A DNA stretch of 64,000 nucleotides from contig CAZFPA010000003.1 in assembly GCA_964520975.1 (NCBI GenBank), positions 30,067-94,066 on the forward strand. The letters are read 5' to 3'. The notes beneath the pieces were generated by a model. It was not told the DNA's origin. It searched no databases and saw only the letters and a program-made list of their open reading frames with translations. The translations under genes and the position numbers were made by a program. The DNA is from CAZFPA01 sp964520975. GTDB lineage: Bacteria; Bacillota; Negativicutes; Selenomonadales; Selenomonadaceae. Position 1 is the first letter of the stretch, and each line of letters starts with the position of its first letter. Below are positions 50,101 to 58,925 of the stretch, one piece after another.

Positions 50101-51912
50101 TTGGTTGCAAATGATTTTAGCGGACGGATCCGGGTACTGGGATGGCTGATTGTTTTGGTCATCGCGGTACTCATTGCCCGTTTGGGATATTTACAGGTAT
50201 ATGATGGGGAATATTATGCCGGTCTGGCTGACGGCAACCGGATCCGGCTGATCCCGGCAATGGCACCGCGCGGAACCTTCTATGACCGCAATGGCACACT
50301 GCTGGTCACGAACCGGCCAGGCTTCACGGTTTCCTTGCTGCCGCTGACGGCACCGATTTCGCCGGATGTCATAGCCCGGCTCTCGGAGCTGCTGAAGGTG
50401 CCGCAGGAGGAGATCCAGAAGAAAATCCAGGCGCATAGCGGTTTTGATCCCATTCGCATAAAAAATGATGTCGGACCTGAGATTACGACGATCATCGAGG
50501 AGCAGAAAAGCTCCTATCCGGGGGTTGTCATTGAGGTACAGCCGATACGCAATTACATTTATAAGGAACAGGGAGCCCATACCTTTGGCTACGTGAGTGA
50601 AATCAGTGATGATGAGCTCGAAAAGCGCAAGGCCGATGGCTATAAGAGTGGGGATATCATCGGTAAGTTCGGTCTGGAAAAGGTCTACGACCACGAACTG
50701 CGCGGCGTGAATGGCGGCGAGCAGGTCGAGGTCGATGTCACGGGCAAGCCGGTTCAGGTATTGGGCCGCAAGGAGCCTGTACCGGGCTGCGATCTCGTGC
50801 TCACCATTGACCAGAAGATCCAGGCTGCCGCGGAGCGGGCCATTGATACACAGCTCGTGAAGATCGGCGCGAAGGCCGCTGCGGCTGTCGTGATGAATCC
50901 GCAGACGGGGGAAGTGCTGGCGATGGTCAGTCGGCCGGCGTTCGACCCGAATCTCTTTGCCCATGGGATTTCCAGTAAGGACTGGAAGGTCATCAATGAC
51001 AATCCGAATTTCCCGATGGATAACAAGACCATTACCGGTGAGTATCCGCCAGGTTCGACTTTTAAGATCGTTACCGGCGTGGCAGCACTTTCCGATGGCA
51101 AGGTCACACCGGAAGAGAAAATTCTCGATACCGGGCATCACTGGATCATTCCAAAGGGAAATGCGGAAGGTGAGGCGTTGGGCTGGATCAATTTCACAGA
51201 AGCGCTGGCTCATTCAGATAATGTGTACTTCTATGAAATGGGTAACCGTCTCGGCATCGATGCACTGGAACGTTATGCGCGCATGTTCGGCCTTGGTCAG
51301 AAGACCGGGATCAATCTGCCGTATGAATCCGAGGGACTCGTTGCAAATAAGGCCTATAAGAAAAAAGTGTTTGACGATGACTGGTATCTGTCCGAGACCT
51401 TTGATGCGGCCATTGGGCAGGGCTTCAATCTGGTTACGCCGCTGCAGGCGGCCATGGTCATGAGTGAGATTGCCGCCGATGGCAAACGGTACCAGCCTTA
51501 TCTGGTGCAGCGCATTGTGGCTCCGGACGGTTCTACCGTCAAGGCTTTCCAGCCGGTACTGCTGTCGCAGCTCGATGTGCGGCCGGATATCATCCATCTG
51601 GTGCAGCAGGGCCTGCGGGATGTTACGAAGTTCGGTACGGCCGCCTCGGTATTCGGCGCGAATTTCCCGGTGGATATCGCAGGAAAGACAGGAACGGCGG
51701 AGAATCCGCACGGCCGTGACCATGGCTGGTTTGTGGCCTATGGTCCGTTTGGCAATCCGAATATCGTTGTTGCGGTCATTGTCGAGCAGGGCGGTTTTGG
51801 TTCGCAATCAGCTGTGCCAATCGGCAAGAAGATACTGGAGGCCGCCTTTGATATCCCGGATCCCGAGGATGTAGCGGCACAGGAAGCGGCTGCTAAGGCC
51901 AAGAAACAATAA
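50101..51912 (+). CDS. mrdA: Penicillin-binding protein 2 (elongasome transpeptidase)
   Basis: A class B PBP of 603 residues that cross-links peptidoglycan during cell elongation, working with RodA. It has a short cytoplasmic tail, one membrane helix (about 14-34), a dimerisation/pedestal region beginning RGTFYDRNG, and the transpeptidase domain with the active-site Ser319 in GSTFK, SDN in AHSDNVYF, and KTG in AGKTGTAE. The start is a TTG at 50101, 6 bases after GTGGGAGAG; the GTG at 50086 would use none. The C-terminus ends in an Ala/Lys tail. A structured non-coding stretch follows. Confidence 0.95.
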   Translation: MVANDFSGRIRVLGWLIVLVIAVLIARLGYLQVYDGEYYAGLADGNRIRLIPAMAPRGTFYDRNGTLLVTNRPGFTVSLLPLTAPISPDVIARLSELLKVPQEEIQKKIQAHSGFDPIRIKNDVGPEITTIIEEQKSSYPGVVIEVQPIRNYIYKEQGAHTFGYVSEISDDELEKRKADGYKSGDIIGKFGLEKVYDHELRGVNGGEQVEVDVTGKPVQVLGRKEPVPGCDLVLTIDQKIQAAAERAIDTQLVKIGAKAAAAVVMNPQTGEVLAMVSRPAFDPNLFAHGISSKDWKVINDNPNFPMDNKTITGEYPPGSTFKIVTGVAALSDGKVTPEEKILDTGHHWIIPKGNAEGEALGWINFTEALAHSDNVYFYEMGNRLGIDALERYARMFGLGQKTGINLPYESEGLVANKAYKKKVFDDDWYLSETFDAAIGQGFNLVTPLQAAMVMSEIAADGKRYQPYLVQRIVAPDGSTVKAFQPVLLSQLDVRPDIIHLVQQGLRDVTKFGTAASVFGANFPVDIAGKTGTAENPHGRDHGWFVAYGPFGNPNIVVAVIVEQGGFGSQSAVPIGKKILEAAFDIPDPEDVAAQEAAAKAKKQ

Positions 51913-52150
51913 TTCGGAACCGAATGCCACGTTTGCAGGTGTGGCGGGAACGAAGGAAAATAACAGGCGGAGAGAGGATGTTTCTACCTGTTTACAGCGC
52001 CGGCTGGAAGGATTTCGCGTTGTGAAGTCCAGAACGATGGCGTTAGGATATCAGGATACAGGACCCGGCACGAAGCTCTATGGGGGGCGAATTAATGCCT
52101 GGGTCCCAAACTACTTAGCAGGAGTTTGCGCGTTTAGGGCGAATGTATAG
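51912..52150 (+). ncRNA. Candidate structured RNA between mrdA and minC
   Basis: The 276-base interval is packed with stable stems: ATTCGG/CCGAAT (51912-51925), GCCAC/GTGGC (51926-51945), ACAGG/CCTGT (from 51963), GGATTTCG/TGAAGTCC (an 8-bp stem around 52010-52030), and GGACCCGGC/GCCTGGGTCC (52060-52106, one bulge). The open frame 51941-52150 starts at a GTG without a ribosome site and shows no family motif. I do not recognise an RNA family; a leader or small RNA is inferred. Confidence 0.5.
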
Positions 52151-52188
52151 AACTGGTAAGTAAATTGCAAGAATGAAGCGGGGTAGCC

Positions 52189-52845
52189 ATGAGCGAGGGT
52201 GTTGTAAAATTTAAAGGCAGCAGATCGGGTCTGCAGCTGGTGTTGGACGAGGCTGCGGATTTTTCTGCGATTGAAGATGAAATCAAGGATAAGCTGGAAT
52301 CAGGATCTAACTTTTTCTGTAAGGGTACGATGATACAGGTGGTTTCGGAAAGCTTATCAGAGGATGAGAAGCGCCGCCTTTCCGGACTGTTCCATGCACA
52401 TGGAGTGGTCATGCGGGCTGTGACGGCAGCGGAGCTTGACAGCCTGCCGGCGGAGCCGGAGGTACCGGATACAGAGGAAAAGGCTGTACCGGAGCCGGCG
52501 GTCAAGGGGCAGAGCGTACAGGAAATGACGGTCGTGAACCGTACGGTTCGCGGCGGCGAAGAGATCACGAGCAAGAGCTCGGTACTCATCTGCGGCAATG
52601 TGAACCCAGGCGCGCAGATCATCGCCGGGGGAAGCATCGATATCCGCGGCACCTGCCGGGGGATCGTACATGCAGGGGCCTATGGCGATACCAGTGCCTT
52701 TGTCATTGCCGACCATCTGATGCCGATGCAGGTCCGTATCGCGGGTATGATTGCCCGGGCACCGGACCATGTGGAGAAATCAGCCCAGGCAGAGCGGGCA
52801 TCCATTAAAAATGGGCAAATTATCATCGAACCGATAGAAAGGTAG
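52189..52845 (+). CDS. minC: Septum site-determining protein MinC
   Basis: Inhibitor of FtsZ assembly that, with MinD, blocks division at the poles. The 218-residue protein has an N-terminal FtsZ-inhibiting domain, an acidic Pro/Glu linker (about 85-110), and a C-terminal beta-helix with NRTVRGGEEITSKSSVLICG, NPGAQIIAGGSIDIRG and ending in IEPIER. minD follows after 11 bases. AAGCGGGG precedes the ATG. Confidence 0.95.
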   Translation: MSEGVVKFKGSRSGLQLVLDEAADFSAIEDEIKDKLESGSNFFCKGTMIQVVSESLSEDEKRRLSGLFHAHGVVMRAVTAAELDSLPAEPEVPDTEEKAVPEPAVKGQSVQEMTVVNRTVRGGEEITSKSSVLICGNVNPGAQIIAGGSIDIRGTCRGIVHAGAYGDTSAFVIADHLMPMQVRIAGMIARAPDHVEKSAQAERASIKNGQIIIEPIER

Positions 52846-52856
52846 GATTTGTACTG

Positions 52857-53645
52857 ATGAGTGAGGTAATCGTAATTACATCCGGCAAGGGCGGCGTTGG
52901 CAAGACTACAACGACGGCAAATCTCGGCGTTGGGCTGGCCATGCGCGGCAAAAGTGTTGTTTTGATTGATACGGATACGGGACTGCGGAACCTGGATTTG
53001 CTGCTGGGCCTGGAAAACCGTATCATGTATGATCTCATTGATGTTACCGAGGGACGGGTTCCTTATAAGAAGGCACTGGTCCGTCATAAAAAGTATGAAA
53101 ATCTCTTCCTGCTGCCGACTTCGCAGGTCAAGGATAAAACGGCCGTGAATCCGGCACAGGTCGTGGCACTTTGCGAAGAATTGCGCAAGGAGTACGATTA
53201 TGTGATCATTGACTGTCCGGCTGGTATTGAGCAGGGCTTCAAAACGGCCATCGCTGCAGCGGACTGCGCAATTGTCGTGACCATGCCGGAGATTTCGGCC
53301 GTACGTGATGCTGACAAGATCATCGGCGAGCTGGGCCGGGCAGATAAGGAAAATATCAAGCTGGTCGTGAACCGTATCCGTCCGCAGATGGTACAGAGCG
53401 GCGATATGCTGGATATGGATGATATCAACGATATCCTTTCCATCCAGTGCATCGGACAGGTTCCTGATGATGAAATGGTTGTAACAGCTACGAATAAAGG
53501 TGAACCGGTCATTACGGTCGATTCCTCGCTGGCAGGGAAGGCATACCGCAATGTTGTCGGTCGTATCTGCGGCGAAGACATTCCGTTCATGGAATTTCCG
53601 CAGGAAGGTTTCTTTACGAAGCTGAAACGCGCATTTGGTTTATAA
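52857..53645 (+). CDS. minD: Septum site-determining ATPase MinD
   Basis: A membrane-binding ParA-family ATPase of 262 residues. The deviant Walker A is GKGGVGKTT, switch regions include DTDTGLRNLD and IIDCPAGIE, and the C-terminus carries the amphipathic membrane-targeting helix GFFTKLKRAFGL. It recruits MinC and is released by MinE, encoded 13 bases downstream. Confidence 0.98.
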   Translation: MSEVIVITSGKGGVGKTTTTANLGVGLAMRGKSVVLIDTDTGLRNLDLLLGLENRIMYDLIDVTEGRVPYKKALVRHKKYENLFLLPTSQVKDKTAVNPAQVVALCEELRKEYDYVIIDCPAGIEQGFKTAIAAADCAIVVTMPEISAVRDADKIIGELGRADKENIKLVVNRIRPQMVQSGDMLDMDDINDILSIQCIGQVPDDEMVVTATNKGEPVITVDSSLAGKAYRNVVGRICGEDIPFMEFPQEGFFTKLKRAFGL

Positions 53646-53658
53646 AGGGGGAATCAGG

Positions 53659-53937
53659 ATGCTTGAGGCGCTTATGAAAATTTTTGGTAAATCGGAGAAA
53701 TCCTCCAGGGAGATTGCTCGTGATCGTCTGAAGGTTGTTCTCATTCACGATCGGGCGAATATTTCCCCGGAAGTCATGGAGCATTTGCGGGACGATATCA
53801 TCAAGGTGATTTCCAATTACATGGAAATCAACCAGCAGGACATGGAGATTTCATTGGCTAACGATGATGACTCTGTTGCTTTGGTTGCGAATATCCCCGT
53901 GCACAAGATGAAGCATGATGCTTCCATCCACAGATAA
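53659..53937 (+). CDS. minE: Division topological specificity factor MinE
   Basis: A 92-residue protein that stimulates MinD ATPase and drives Min oscillation. The anti-MinCD segment is SREIARDRLKVVLIHDR and the dimerisation domain follows. Presence of MinE (rather than DivIVA alone) is typical of Negativicutes and Clostridia. The ATG at 53659 lies after AAGGGGGAATCAGG. A terminator follows. Confidence 0.96.
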   Translation: MLEALMKIFGKSEKSSREIARDRLKVVLIHDRANISPEVMEHLRDDIIKVISNYMEINQQDMEISLANDDDSVALVANIPVHKMKHDASIHR

Positions 53938-53940
53938 AAT

Positions 53941-53970
53941 TCCGGCGCGCAGGCGCCGGCTTTTTTTCTT
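53941..53970 (+). terminator. Terminator of minCDE
   Basis: CCGGCGC and GCGCCGG pair around a short loop, then CTTTTTTT. Confidence 0.9.
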
Positions 53971-54082
53971 TAAATAATAGGTAAATTCTTATCGTTTGCA
54001 TAAAAATAAACAATTTTACTTATTTGATGAGCGGGTGTAGAGTATAGACAGAAACAAAAAATAAAGCATAGGAGTGGTCATC

Positions 54083-55015
54083 ATGAAGATTTCGGTTATT
54101 GGCGCAGGAAATGTAGGAGCTACTGCAGCAAATGTCATAGCGCTCAAGGGCTTTGCCAGCGAGGTCGTATTGCTTGATATAAAAGAGGGCTTCGCCGAGG
54201 GCAAGGCTATGGATATGATGCAGACCGCCAAGCTGTTTGGCATGGACACGAAAATCACAGGTGTGACTGGAGACTATGCCCGTACGGCTGGCTCGAGCGT
54301 CATCATCATCACTTCCGGACTGGCGCGTCGGCCGGGCATGACACGGGAGGAACTGGTCGGGACGAATGCCAAGATCGTCAAGGGCGTTATGGACTCCTGC
54401 CTGCAGCACTCTCCGGAAGCGGTATTCATCATCGTATCGAATCCGGCGGATACGCTTACGTACCTGGCACTTAAGGACAGCGGCCTGCCGCGCGAGCGGG
54501 TGATCGGCATGAGCGGCATTCTGGACAGCAGCCGTTTCGTTTACTTCCTGAGCCAGGCACTGGGCTGTAATCCGAATGATATCGATGGCACGGTCATCGG
54601 CGTACACGGGGATCACATGGTACCGCTGACCCGTTTCGCTTATTATAAGGGGGTACCGGTCACCGAACTGCTGTCCGAGGCACAGCTGACGAAGATTTCT
54701 CAGGATACGATTGCCGGCGGCGGGACCCTCACGAAGCTTTTGGGAACCTCGGCCTGGTATGCGCCGGGGGCATCAGCAGCGACGATGGCGGAAGCGATTG
54801 CGCTGGATTCCGGGAAACTGATTTCCTGTATCGCATATCTTACCGGTGAGTTCGGTGAGAAGGATGTCTGCGCGGCGGTGCCGGTCATCCTTGGCCGCAA
54901 AGGCATTGAGAGGATCGTAGACCTTTCGCTCAACGAGACGGAGCAGGCGGCTTTTTCAGCCAGCACGGATGCTTCCAGGGCTGTCAATGAAAAGCTGGCG
55001 GATTGTCTCAAATAA
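54083..55015 (+). CDS. mdh: Malate dehydrogenase, LDH-like type
   Basis: Interconverts malate and oxaloacetate with NAD(H). The 310-residue protein belongs to the lactate/malate dehydrogenase family: Rossmann GAGNVGATAA, and the specificity loop SGLARRPGMTREEL, where Arg instead of Gln marks malate use; the catalytic His is in GVHGDHMVP. The ATG at 54083 has AGGAGTGG at normal distance. In a fermenting Negativicute it would serve the reductive arm to succinate and propionate. Its place between minE and rodA seems fortuitous. Confidence 0.95.
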   Translation: MKISVIGAGNVGATAANVIALKGFASEVVLLDIKEGFAEGKAMDMMQTAKLFGMDTKITGVTGDYARTAGSSVIIITSGLARRPGMTREELVGTNAKIVKGVMDSCLQHSPEAVFIIVSNPADTLTYLALKDSGLPRERVIGMSGILDSSRFVYFLSQALGCNPNDIDGTVIGVHGDHMVPLTRFAYYKGVPVTELLSEAQLTKISQDTIAGGGTLTKLLGTSAWYAPGASAATMAEAIALDSGKLISCIAYLTGEFGEKDVCAAVPVILGRKGIERIVDLSLNETEQAAFSASTDASRAVNEKLADCLK

Positions 55016-55026
55016 GAAAAGAGACA

Positions 55027-55055
55027 TTGTTCTTTGGCCCTCTTCGTGATATGAT
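55027..55055 (+). promoter_or_regulatory. Promoter of rodA
   Basis: TTGTTC (55027-55032), 17 bases, TATGAT (55050-55055). Confidence 0.7.
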
Positions 55056-55103
55056 AATAAAGCATCATTTTACTGGAAAACGCAGGGGGCTAGGGAATTT
55101 GTC

Positions 55104-56207
55104 ATGAATAAACGATGGCTGAGGCGCATGGACTTTACGCTGATTGCGGCAACAGCGGCAATCATTGTGATGAGTCTCGTGATTATAGGAAGTGCTACAC
55201 ATATCAATACGCCAAGTGACGAACGGTATTGGTTCGTACAGCGGCAAGGGCTGTTTGCCATATTGAATGGCGCCTTGGCTGTATTTTTAATGAATTTCGA
55301 TTACAAGATGCTGCAGCGGTATGGAAACCGGCTCTATGTATTCAATATCATCATGCTGCTGGCGGTTATGTTCCTGGGGCATTCTGCTTTGGGCGCACAG
55401 CGCTGGATACAGCTGGGACCGATTACCTTGCAGCCGTCCGAGTTTTCGAAGATCATCATGATTGTATCGCTGGCGGCGATGCTGGAGGATAAGATCGGAA
55501 AGCTCAATAATCTGCACGATTTGCTGCCGGTTGCGGCTTATGTGGGACTGCCGTTCCTTTTGGTCATGAAGCAGCCGGACCTTGGTACATCGCTGGTGTT
55601 TATGGCGATATTCCTGGGGATGATCTTTGCTTCGGGCGTGAATCTGCGGCTGCTCGGCAGTATTTTTGCGGCGGGCATTGCCTGTATGCCGATTCTATGG
55701 CATTTTCTGAAGGACTATCAGAAAATGCGCATCATGGTATTTATGGACCCGAATGTGGACCCGTTGGGCTCGGGCTATCATATCATACAGTCGAAGATCG
55801 CGATCGGTTCCGGTATGCTGTTCGGCAAGGGCCTTTTTGGCGGCACACAGAGCCAGCTGAACTTTCTGCCGGAGAACCATACGGATTTTATTTTTGCGGT
55901 CGTGGGCGAGGAGCTCGGCTTCATAGGGGCGGCGTTCCTGCTCGTGCTCTATCTGATCGTGCTCTGGCGCGGTGTGAAGATCGCGCGGGATGCGAGTGAT
56001 ACCTTTGGTATGCTGCTCGCAGTCGGTATCACTTCGATGCTGGCCTTCCATGTACTGGTCAATGTCGGCATGACGACCGGTATCATGCCGGTTACCGGTA
56101 TTCCGCTGCCGCTCATGAGCTACGGTGTAAGCTCCCTGACGACGAATATCATGTCCATTGCGATTTTGCTGAATATCCACATGCGAAAGCAAAAATTGTT
56201 GTTTTAA
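55104..56207 (+). CDS. rodA: Peptidoglycan glycosyltransferase RodA
   Basis: A SEDS-family polymerase of 367 residues with ten membrane helices that builds glycan strands during elongation as partner of PBP2 (encoded 3 kb upstream). Signatures include RWIQLGPITLQPSEFSKI near the catalytic region, QPDLGTSLVF, NFLPENHTDFIFAVVGEELG and GIMPVTGIPLPLMSYG. It has its own promoter and terminator. Confidence 0.96.
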   Translation: MNKRWLRRMDFTLIAATAAIIVMSLVIIGSATHINTPSDERYWFVQRQGLFAILNGALAVFLMNFDYKMLQRYGNRLYVFNIIMLLAVMFLGHSALGAQRWIQLGPITLQPSEFSKIIMIVSLAAMLEDKIGKLNNLHDLLPVAAYVGLPFLLVMKQPDLGTSLVFMAIFLGMIFASGVNLRLLGSIFAAGIACMPILWHFLKDYQKMRIMVFMDPNVDPLGSGYHIIQSKIAIGSGMLFGKGLFGGTQSQLNFLPENHTDFIFAVVGEELGFIGAAFLLVLYLIVLWRGVKIARDASDTFGMLLAVGITSMLAFHVLVNVGMTTGIMPVTGIPLPLMSYGVSSLTTNIMSIAILLNIHMRKQKLLF

Positions 56208-56210
56208 AAG

Positions 56211-56249
56211 AAAAGGGTGTTGTCCTAGTACAATACCCTTTCTTTTTTT
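56211..56249 (+). terminator. Terminator of rodA
   Basis: AAGGGTGTTGT and ACAATACCCTT pair around a small loop, then TCTTTTTTTG. The following 130 bases to the next gene are AT-rich, with a TATAAT at 56252 but no convincing -35 box. Confidence 0.88.
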
Positions 56250-56378
56250 GTTATAATATATGACAATGATAAATTTTCGCTGGGCAAGGCGGTTGGAAAT
56301 TTACTGTGATTCGATTTATTTATGATATCTTGCCAGATTTTATGATCTGAGCTGAAATAACTGGAGGAAATGTAACAC

Positions 56379-58235
56379 ATGATCAAGCTGGAACCAGAAA
56401 TCCTGCAGGCGGTAGAAAAGCCCGCGCGCTATACAGGGCAGGAATGGAATGCGGTGCGGAAAGACCACAGCCAGGTGGACTGCACCTTTGCGCTGGCTAT
56501 GCCCGATGTCTACGAGGTAGGCATGTCGAATCTTGGGCTCAAGATTCTCTATGAAGTATTGAACCGCCGGGAGGATACGGCGGCTGAGCGCGTCTATGCT
56601 CCGTGGATTGATATGGAACAGCAGATGCGTGAGCGTTCCCTGCCATTGTTTTCGCTCGAAACCTTTACGGAAATCAAAGCGTTTGACTTCTTTGGCTTCT
56701 CCCTGCAGTATGAAATGATCTACAGCAATGTGCTGAATATGCTCGATTTGGCCGGCATTCCGATTTGGACCCGTGAACGGCGGGAGGAAGATCCGTTTAT
56801 TCTTGGCGGCGGCCCCTGTGTATATAACACCGAGCCGATCTGCGACTTTTTTGACCTCTTTATCATCGGCGAGGGCGAAGAAGTGATTTCAGAGCTGGCA
56901 GAGCTCTTCATCCGGTGGAAGAAAGCTGGCCGGCAGGGCGGGCGCAAGGGCTTCCTGCTCCAGGCGGCGCAGCTCCCGGGTATCTATGTGCCTTCTCTTT
57001 ATGAGCCGCAGTACGACGAAAATGGGATGTTCTCAGGCCTGAAGGTGCTGGCCGGGGAAGCAAAGCCCGTGATTTACAAGCGGGTGGTCCAGGATATGGA
57101 CGCGGTTCAGTTCACAGAAAAACCGGTTGTGCCATATCTTGATATTGTGCACAATCGTATCATGCTTGAGCTTTTCCGCGGCTGTTCACGTGGCTGCCGC
57201 TTCTGCCAGGCCGGCATCGCCTATCGTCCGGTGCGCGAGCGGACGGAAAAGCATCTGCGGGAGCTTTCACGTACCCTGGTGGATTCCACGGGCTATAATG
57301 AAATGTCGCTGACCTCTCTGAGCTCGGCGGATTATTCCTGCCTGGGCGGGCTCGTCGATGATCTCATGGAGGACTTCAAGGATGAAAAGGTCAGTTTTTC
57401 GCTGCCATCGCTGCGCATTGACAGCTTTTCCATCGAGCTCGCGCATAAAATGCAGCAGGTCCGCAAGAGCGGGCTGACCTTTGCGCCAGAGGCCGGAACA
57501 CAACGCCTGCGGGATGTCATCAATAAGGGGGTCACGGAGGAGAATCTGCTCACGGCGGTCGCGGCTGCCTATCGCCAGGGCTGGAAGCAGGTCAAGCTCT
57601 ATTTCATGATGGGGCTGCCGACAGAGACAGATGAGGATATCATCGGCATTGCCCGCCTGGCCAAGAAGGTCGTGGACCTCTATCAGGAAATCAAGGGACG
57701 CCGTGGCGTCAAGGTTACGGTCAGCGTATCCTGCTTTGTACCGAAGCCCTTTACCCCTTTCCAGTGGTTTGGACAGGTTCCGCTCGCGGAGTTTGAACGG
57801 CGTCAGCAGCTGTTGAAGGAACATATCCGCGACCGTTCCATTCAGTTCCATTACCATGATGCCAGAGTAAGTGTGCTGGAGGGCGCCATATCCCGCGGGG
57901 ATCGCCGTCTGAGTCCGGTTATATATCAGGCCTGGAAGGATGGAGCGAAGTTTGATGGCTGGACCGATCTCTTCCAGAACGATACCTGGCTCGCTGCGTT
58001 CGAGAAATGCGGCATCGATCTGCATTTTTACAATGAGCGCACCCGCAGTCTCGAGGAGCCGCTGCCCTGGGAGCATACGACACCAGGCGTAAATAAGGCC
58101 TTCCTGCGCCATGAATATGAGCAGGCGCTGAAGGAAGAGCTTACGGCGGATTGCCGCCGCGGTAAATGTACGGGCTGTGGCATCTGCCCGAATCTTGGCG
58201 TGAACATTATCGATTGGGGGGAAAAGGATGTTTAA
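56379..58235 (+). CDS. Radical SAM protein with B12-binding-like N-terminus (TIGR03960 family)
   Basis: A 618-residue radical SAM enzyme of unknown reaction. The N-terminal part resembles a cobalamin-binding Rossmann domain (ALAMPDVYEVGMSNLGLKIL), followed by the radical SAM barrel with the cluster motif Cys269-X3-Cys273-X2-Cys276 (RGCSRGCRFCQAG) and the MMGLPTETDEDI segment. A C-terminal Cys-rich end (CRRGKCTGCGIC) may hold a further cluster. The downstream DUF2344 protein overlaps by 8 bases and is fused to it in some lineages, and ribonuclease G follows, a conserved order that suggests an RNA or ribosome modification. Confidence 0.9.
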   Translation: MIKLEPEILQAVEKPARYTGQEWNAVRKDHSQVDCTFALAMPDVYEVGMSNLGLKILYEVLNRREDTAAERVYAPWIDMEQQMRERSLPLFSLETFTEIKAFDFFGFSLQYEMIYSNVLNMLDLAGIPIWTRERREEDPFILGGGPCVYNTEPICDFFDLFIIGEGEEVISELAELFIRWKKAGRQGGRKGFLLQAAQLPGIYVPSLYEPQYDENGMFSGLKVLAGEAKPVIYKRVVQDMDAVQFTEKPVVPYLDIVHNRIMLELFRGCSRGCRFCQAGIAYRPVRERTEKHLRELSRTLVDSTGYNEMSLTSLSSADYSCLGGLVDDLMEDFKDEKVSFSLPSLRIDSFSIELAHKMQQVRKSGLTFAPEAGTQRLRDVINKGVTEENLLTAVAAAYRQGWKQVKLYFMMGLPTETDEDIIGIARLAKKVVDLYQEIKGRRGVKVTVSVSCFVPKPFTPFQWFGQVPLAEFERRQQLLKEHIRDRSIQFHYHDARVSVLEGAISRGDRRLSPVIYQAWKDGAKFDGWTDLFQNDTWLAAFEKCGIDLHFYNERTRSLEEPLPWEHTTPGVNKAFLRHEYEQALKEELTADCRRGKCTGCGICPNLGVNIIDWGEKDV

Positions 58236-58911
58236 ATATCGCGCAGAAATCACCAAAGGTGAGGAAATACGCTATATCTCCCATCTCGATTACGCGGGCA
58301 TCATCGAACGGGCCATCTGCCGTGCACACCTGCCGGCAGCCTATTCGGAGGGGTTCAATCCGCACATGAAGCTGGCGTTTGCCTCGGCGCTGGCTGTAGG
58401 CGTAACGAGTGATGCGGAGTACATGGACTTTGAGCTCACGAAGCCGCTGTGCCAGCCGGAGGTATTCGACCGCCTGAAGGCGCAGCTGCCGGCAGGCGTG
58501 GAGCTGCGGAAACTCAAGACCTTCTCCGGCAAGCAGAAGGCGTTGATGGCGGAGGTCGATCTGGCCAAATATGAGATCGCGGTGCCGCTGACCGGAACGG
58601 AAGCCGCGGTCCAGGCGGCATTGGCGGCCTTTAATCAGACCGCTGCGTTCATCTATCATCGGGTTACACCGAAAAAGACGCGGGAGATTGAAATCAAGCA
58701 GTATATCGCTGCGCCGCTGCAGGCGGCAGTACGGGATGGAAGCCTTTGGCTGACGATGGATATCATCATCACGCAGTCCGGCAGCATCAAACCGGGTGAG
58801 ATACTCGGCGTACTGCAGCAGGACTTTGCCCTGCCGGTGGAGGTAAGCCAGGCCCTGATTTATCGGCGGGCGCTTTTGGGCAGCGGACGGCCGCTCATTG
58901 ATCTTGTATGA
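58228..58911 (+). CDS. DUF2344 / TIGR03936 family protein
   Basis: A 227-residue partner of the radical SAM protein, starting 8 bases inside its gene. It opens with the family's KYRAEITKGEEIRYISHLDYAGIIERAI and GFNPHMKLAFASALAVG. No catalytic motif is evident. Conserved linkage and known fusions imply that it works with the radical SAM partner, perhaps in substrate binding. Confidence 0.88.
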   Translation: MFKYRAEITKGEEIRYISHLDYAGIIERAICRAHLPAAYSEGFNPHMKLAFASALAVGVTSDAEYMDFELTKPLCQPEVFDRLKAQLPAGVELRKLKTFSGKQKALMAEVDLAKYEIAVPLTGTEAAVQAALAAFNQTAAFIYHRVTPKKTREIEIKQYIAAPLQAAVRDGSLWLTMDIIITQSGSIKPGEILGVLQQDFALPVEVSQALIYRRALLGSGRPLIDLV

Positions 58912-58925
58912 ATGGAGATGAGGCC

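Noticed and set aside
51941..52150. 69-codon frame between mrdA and minC
   Set aside because: GTG start without ribosome site, no family motif, and the sequence is better explained by successive RNA stems; kept only as a refuting possibility.
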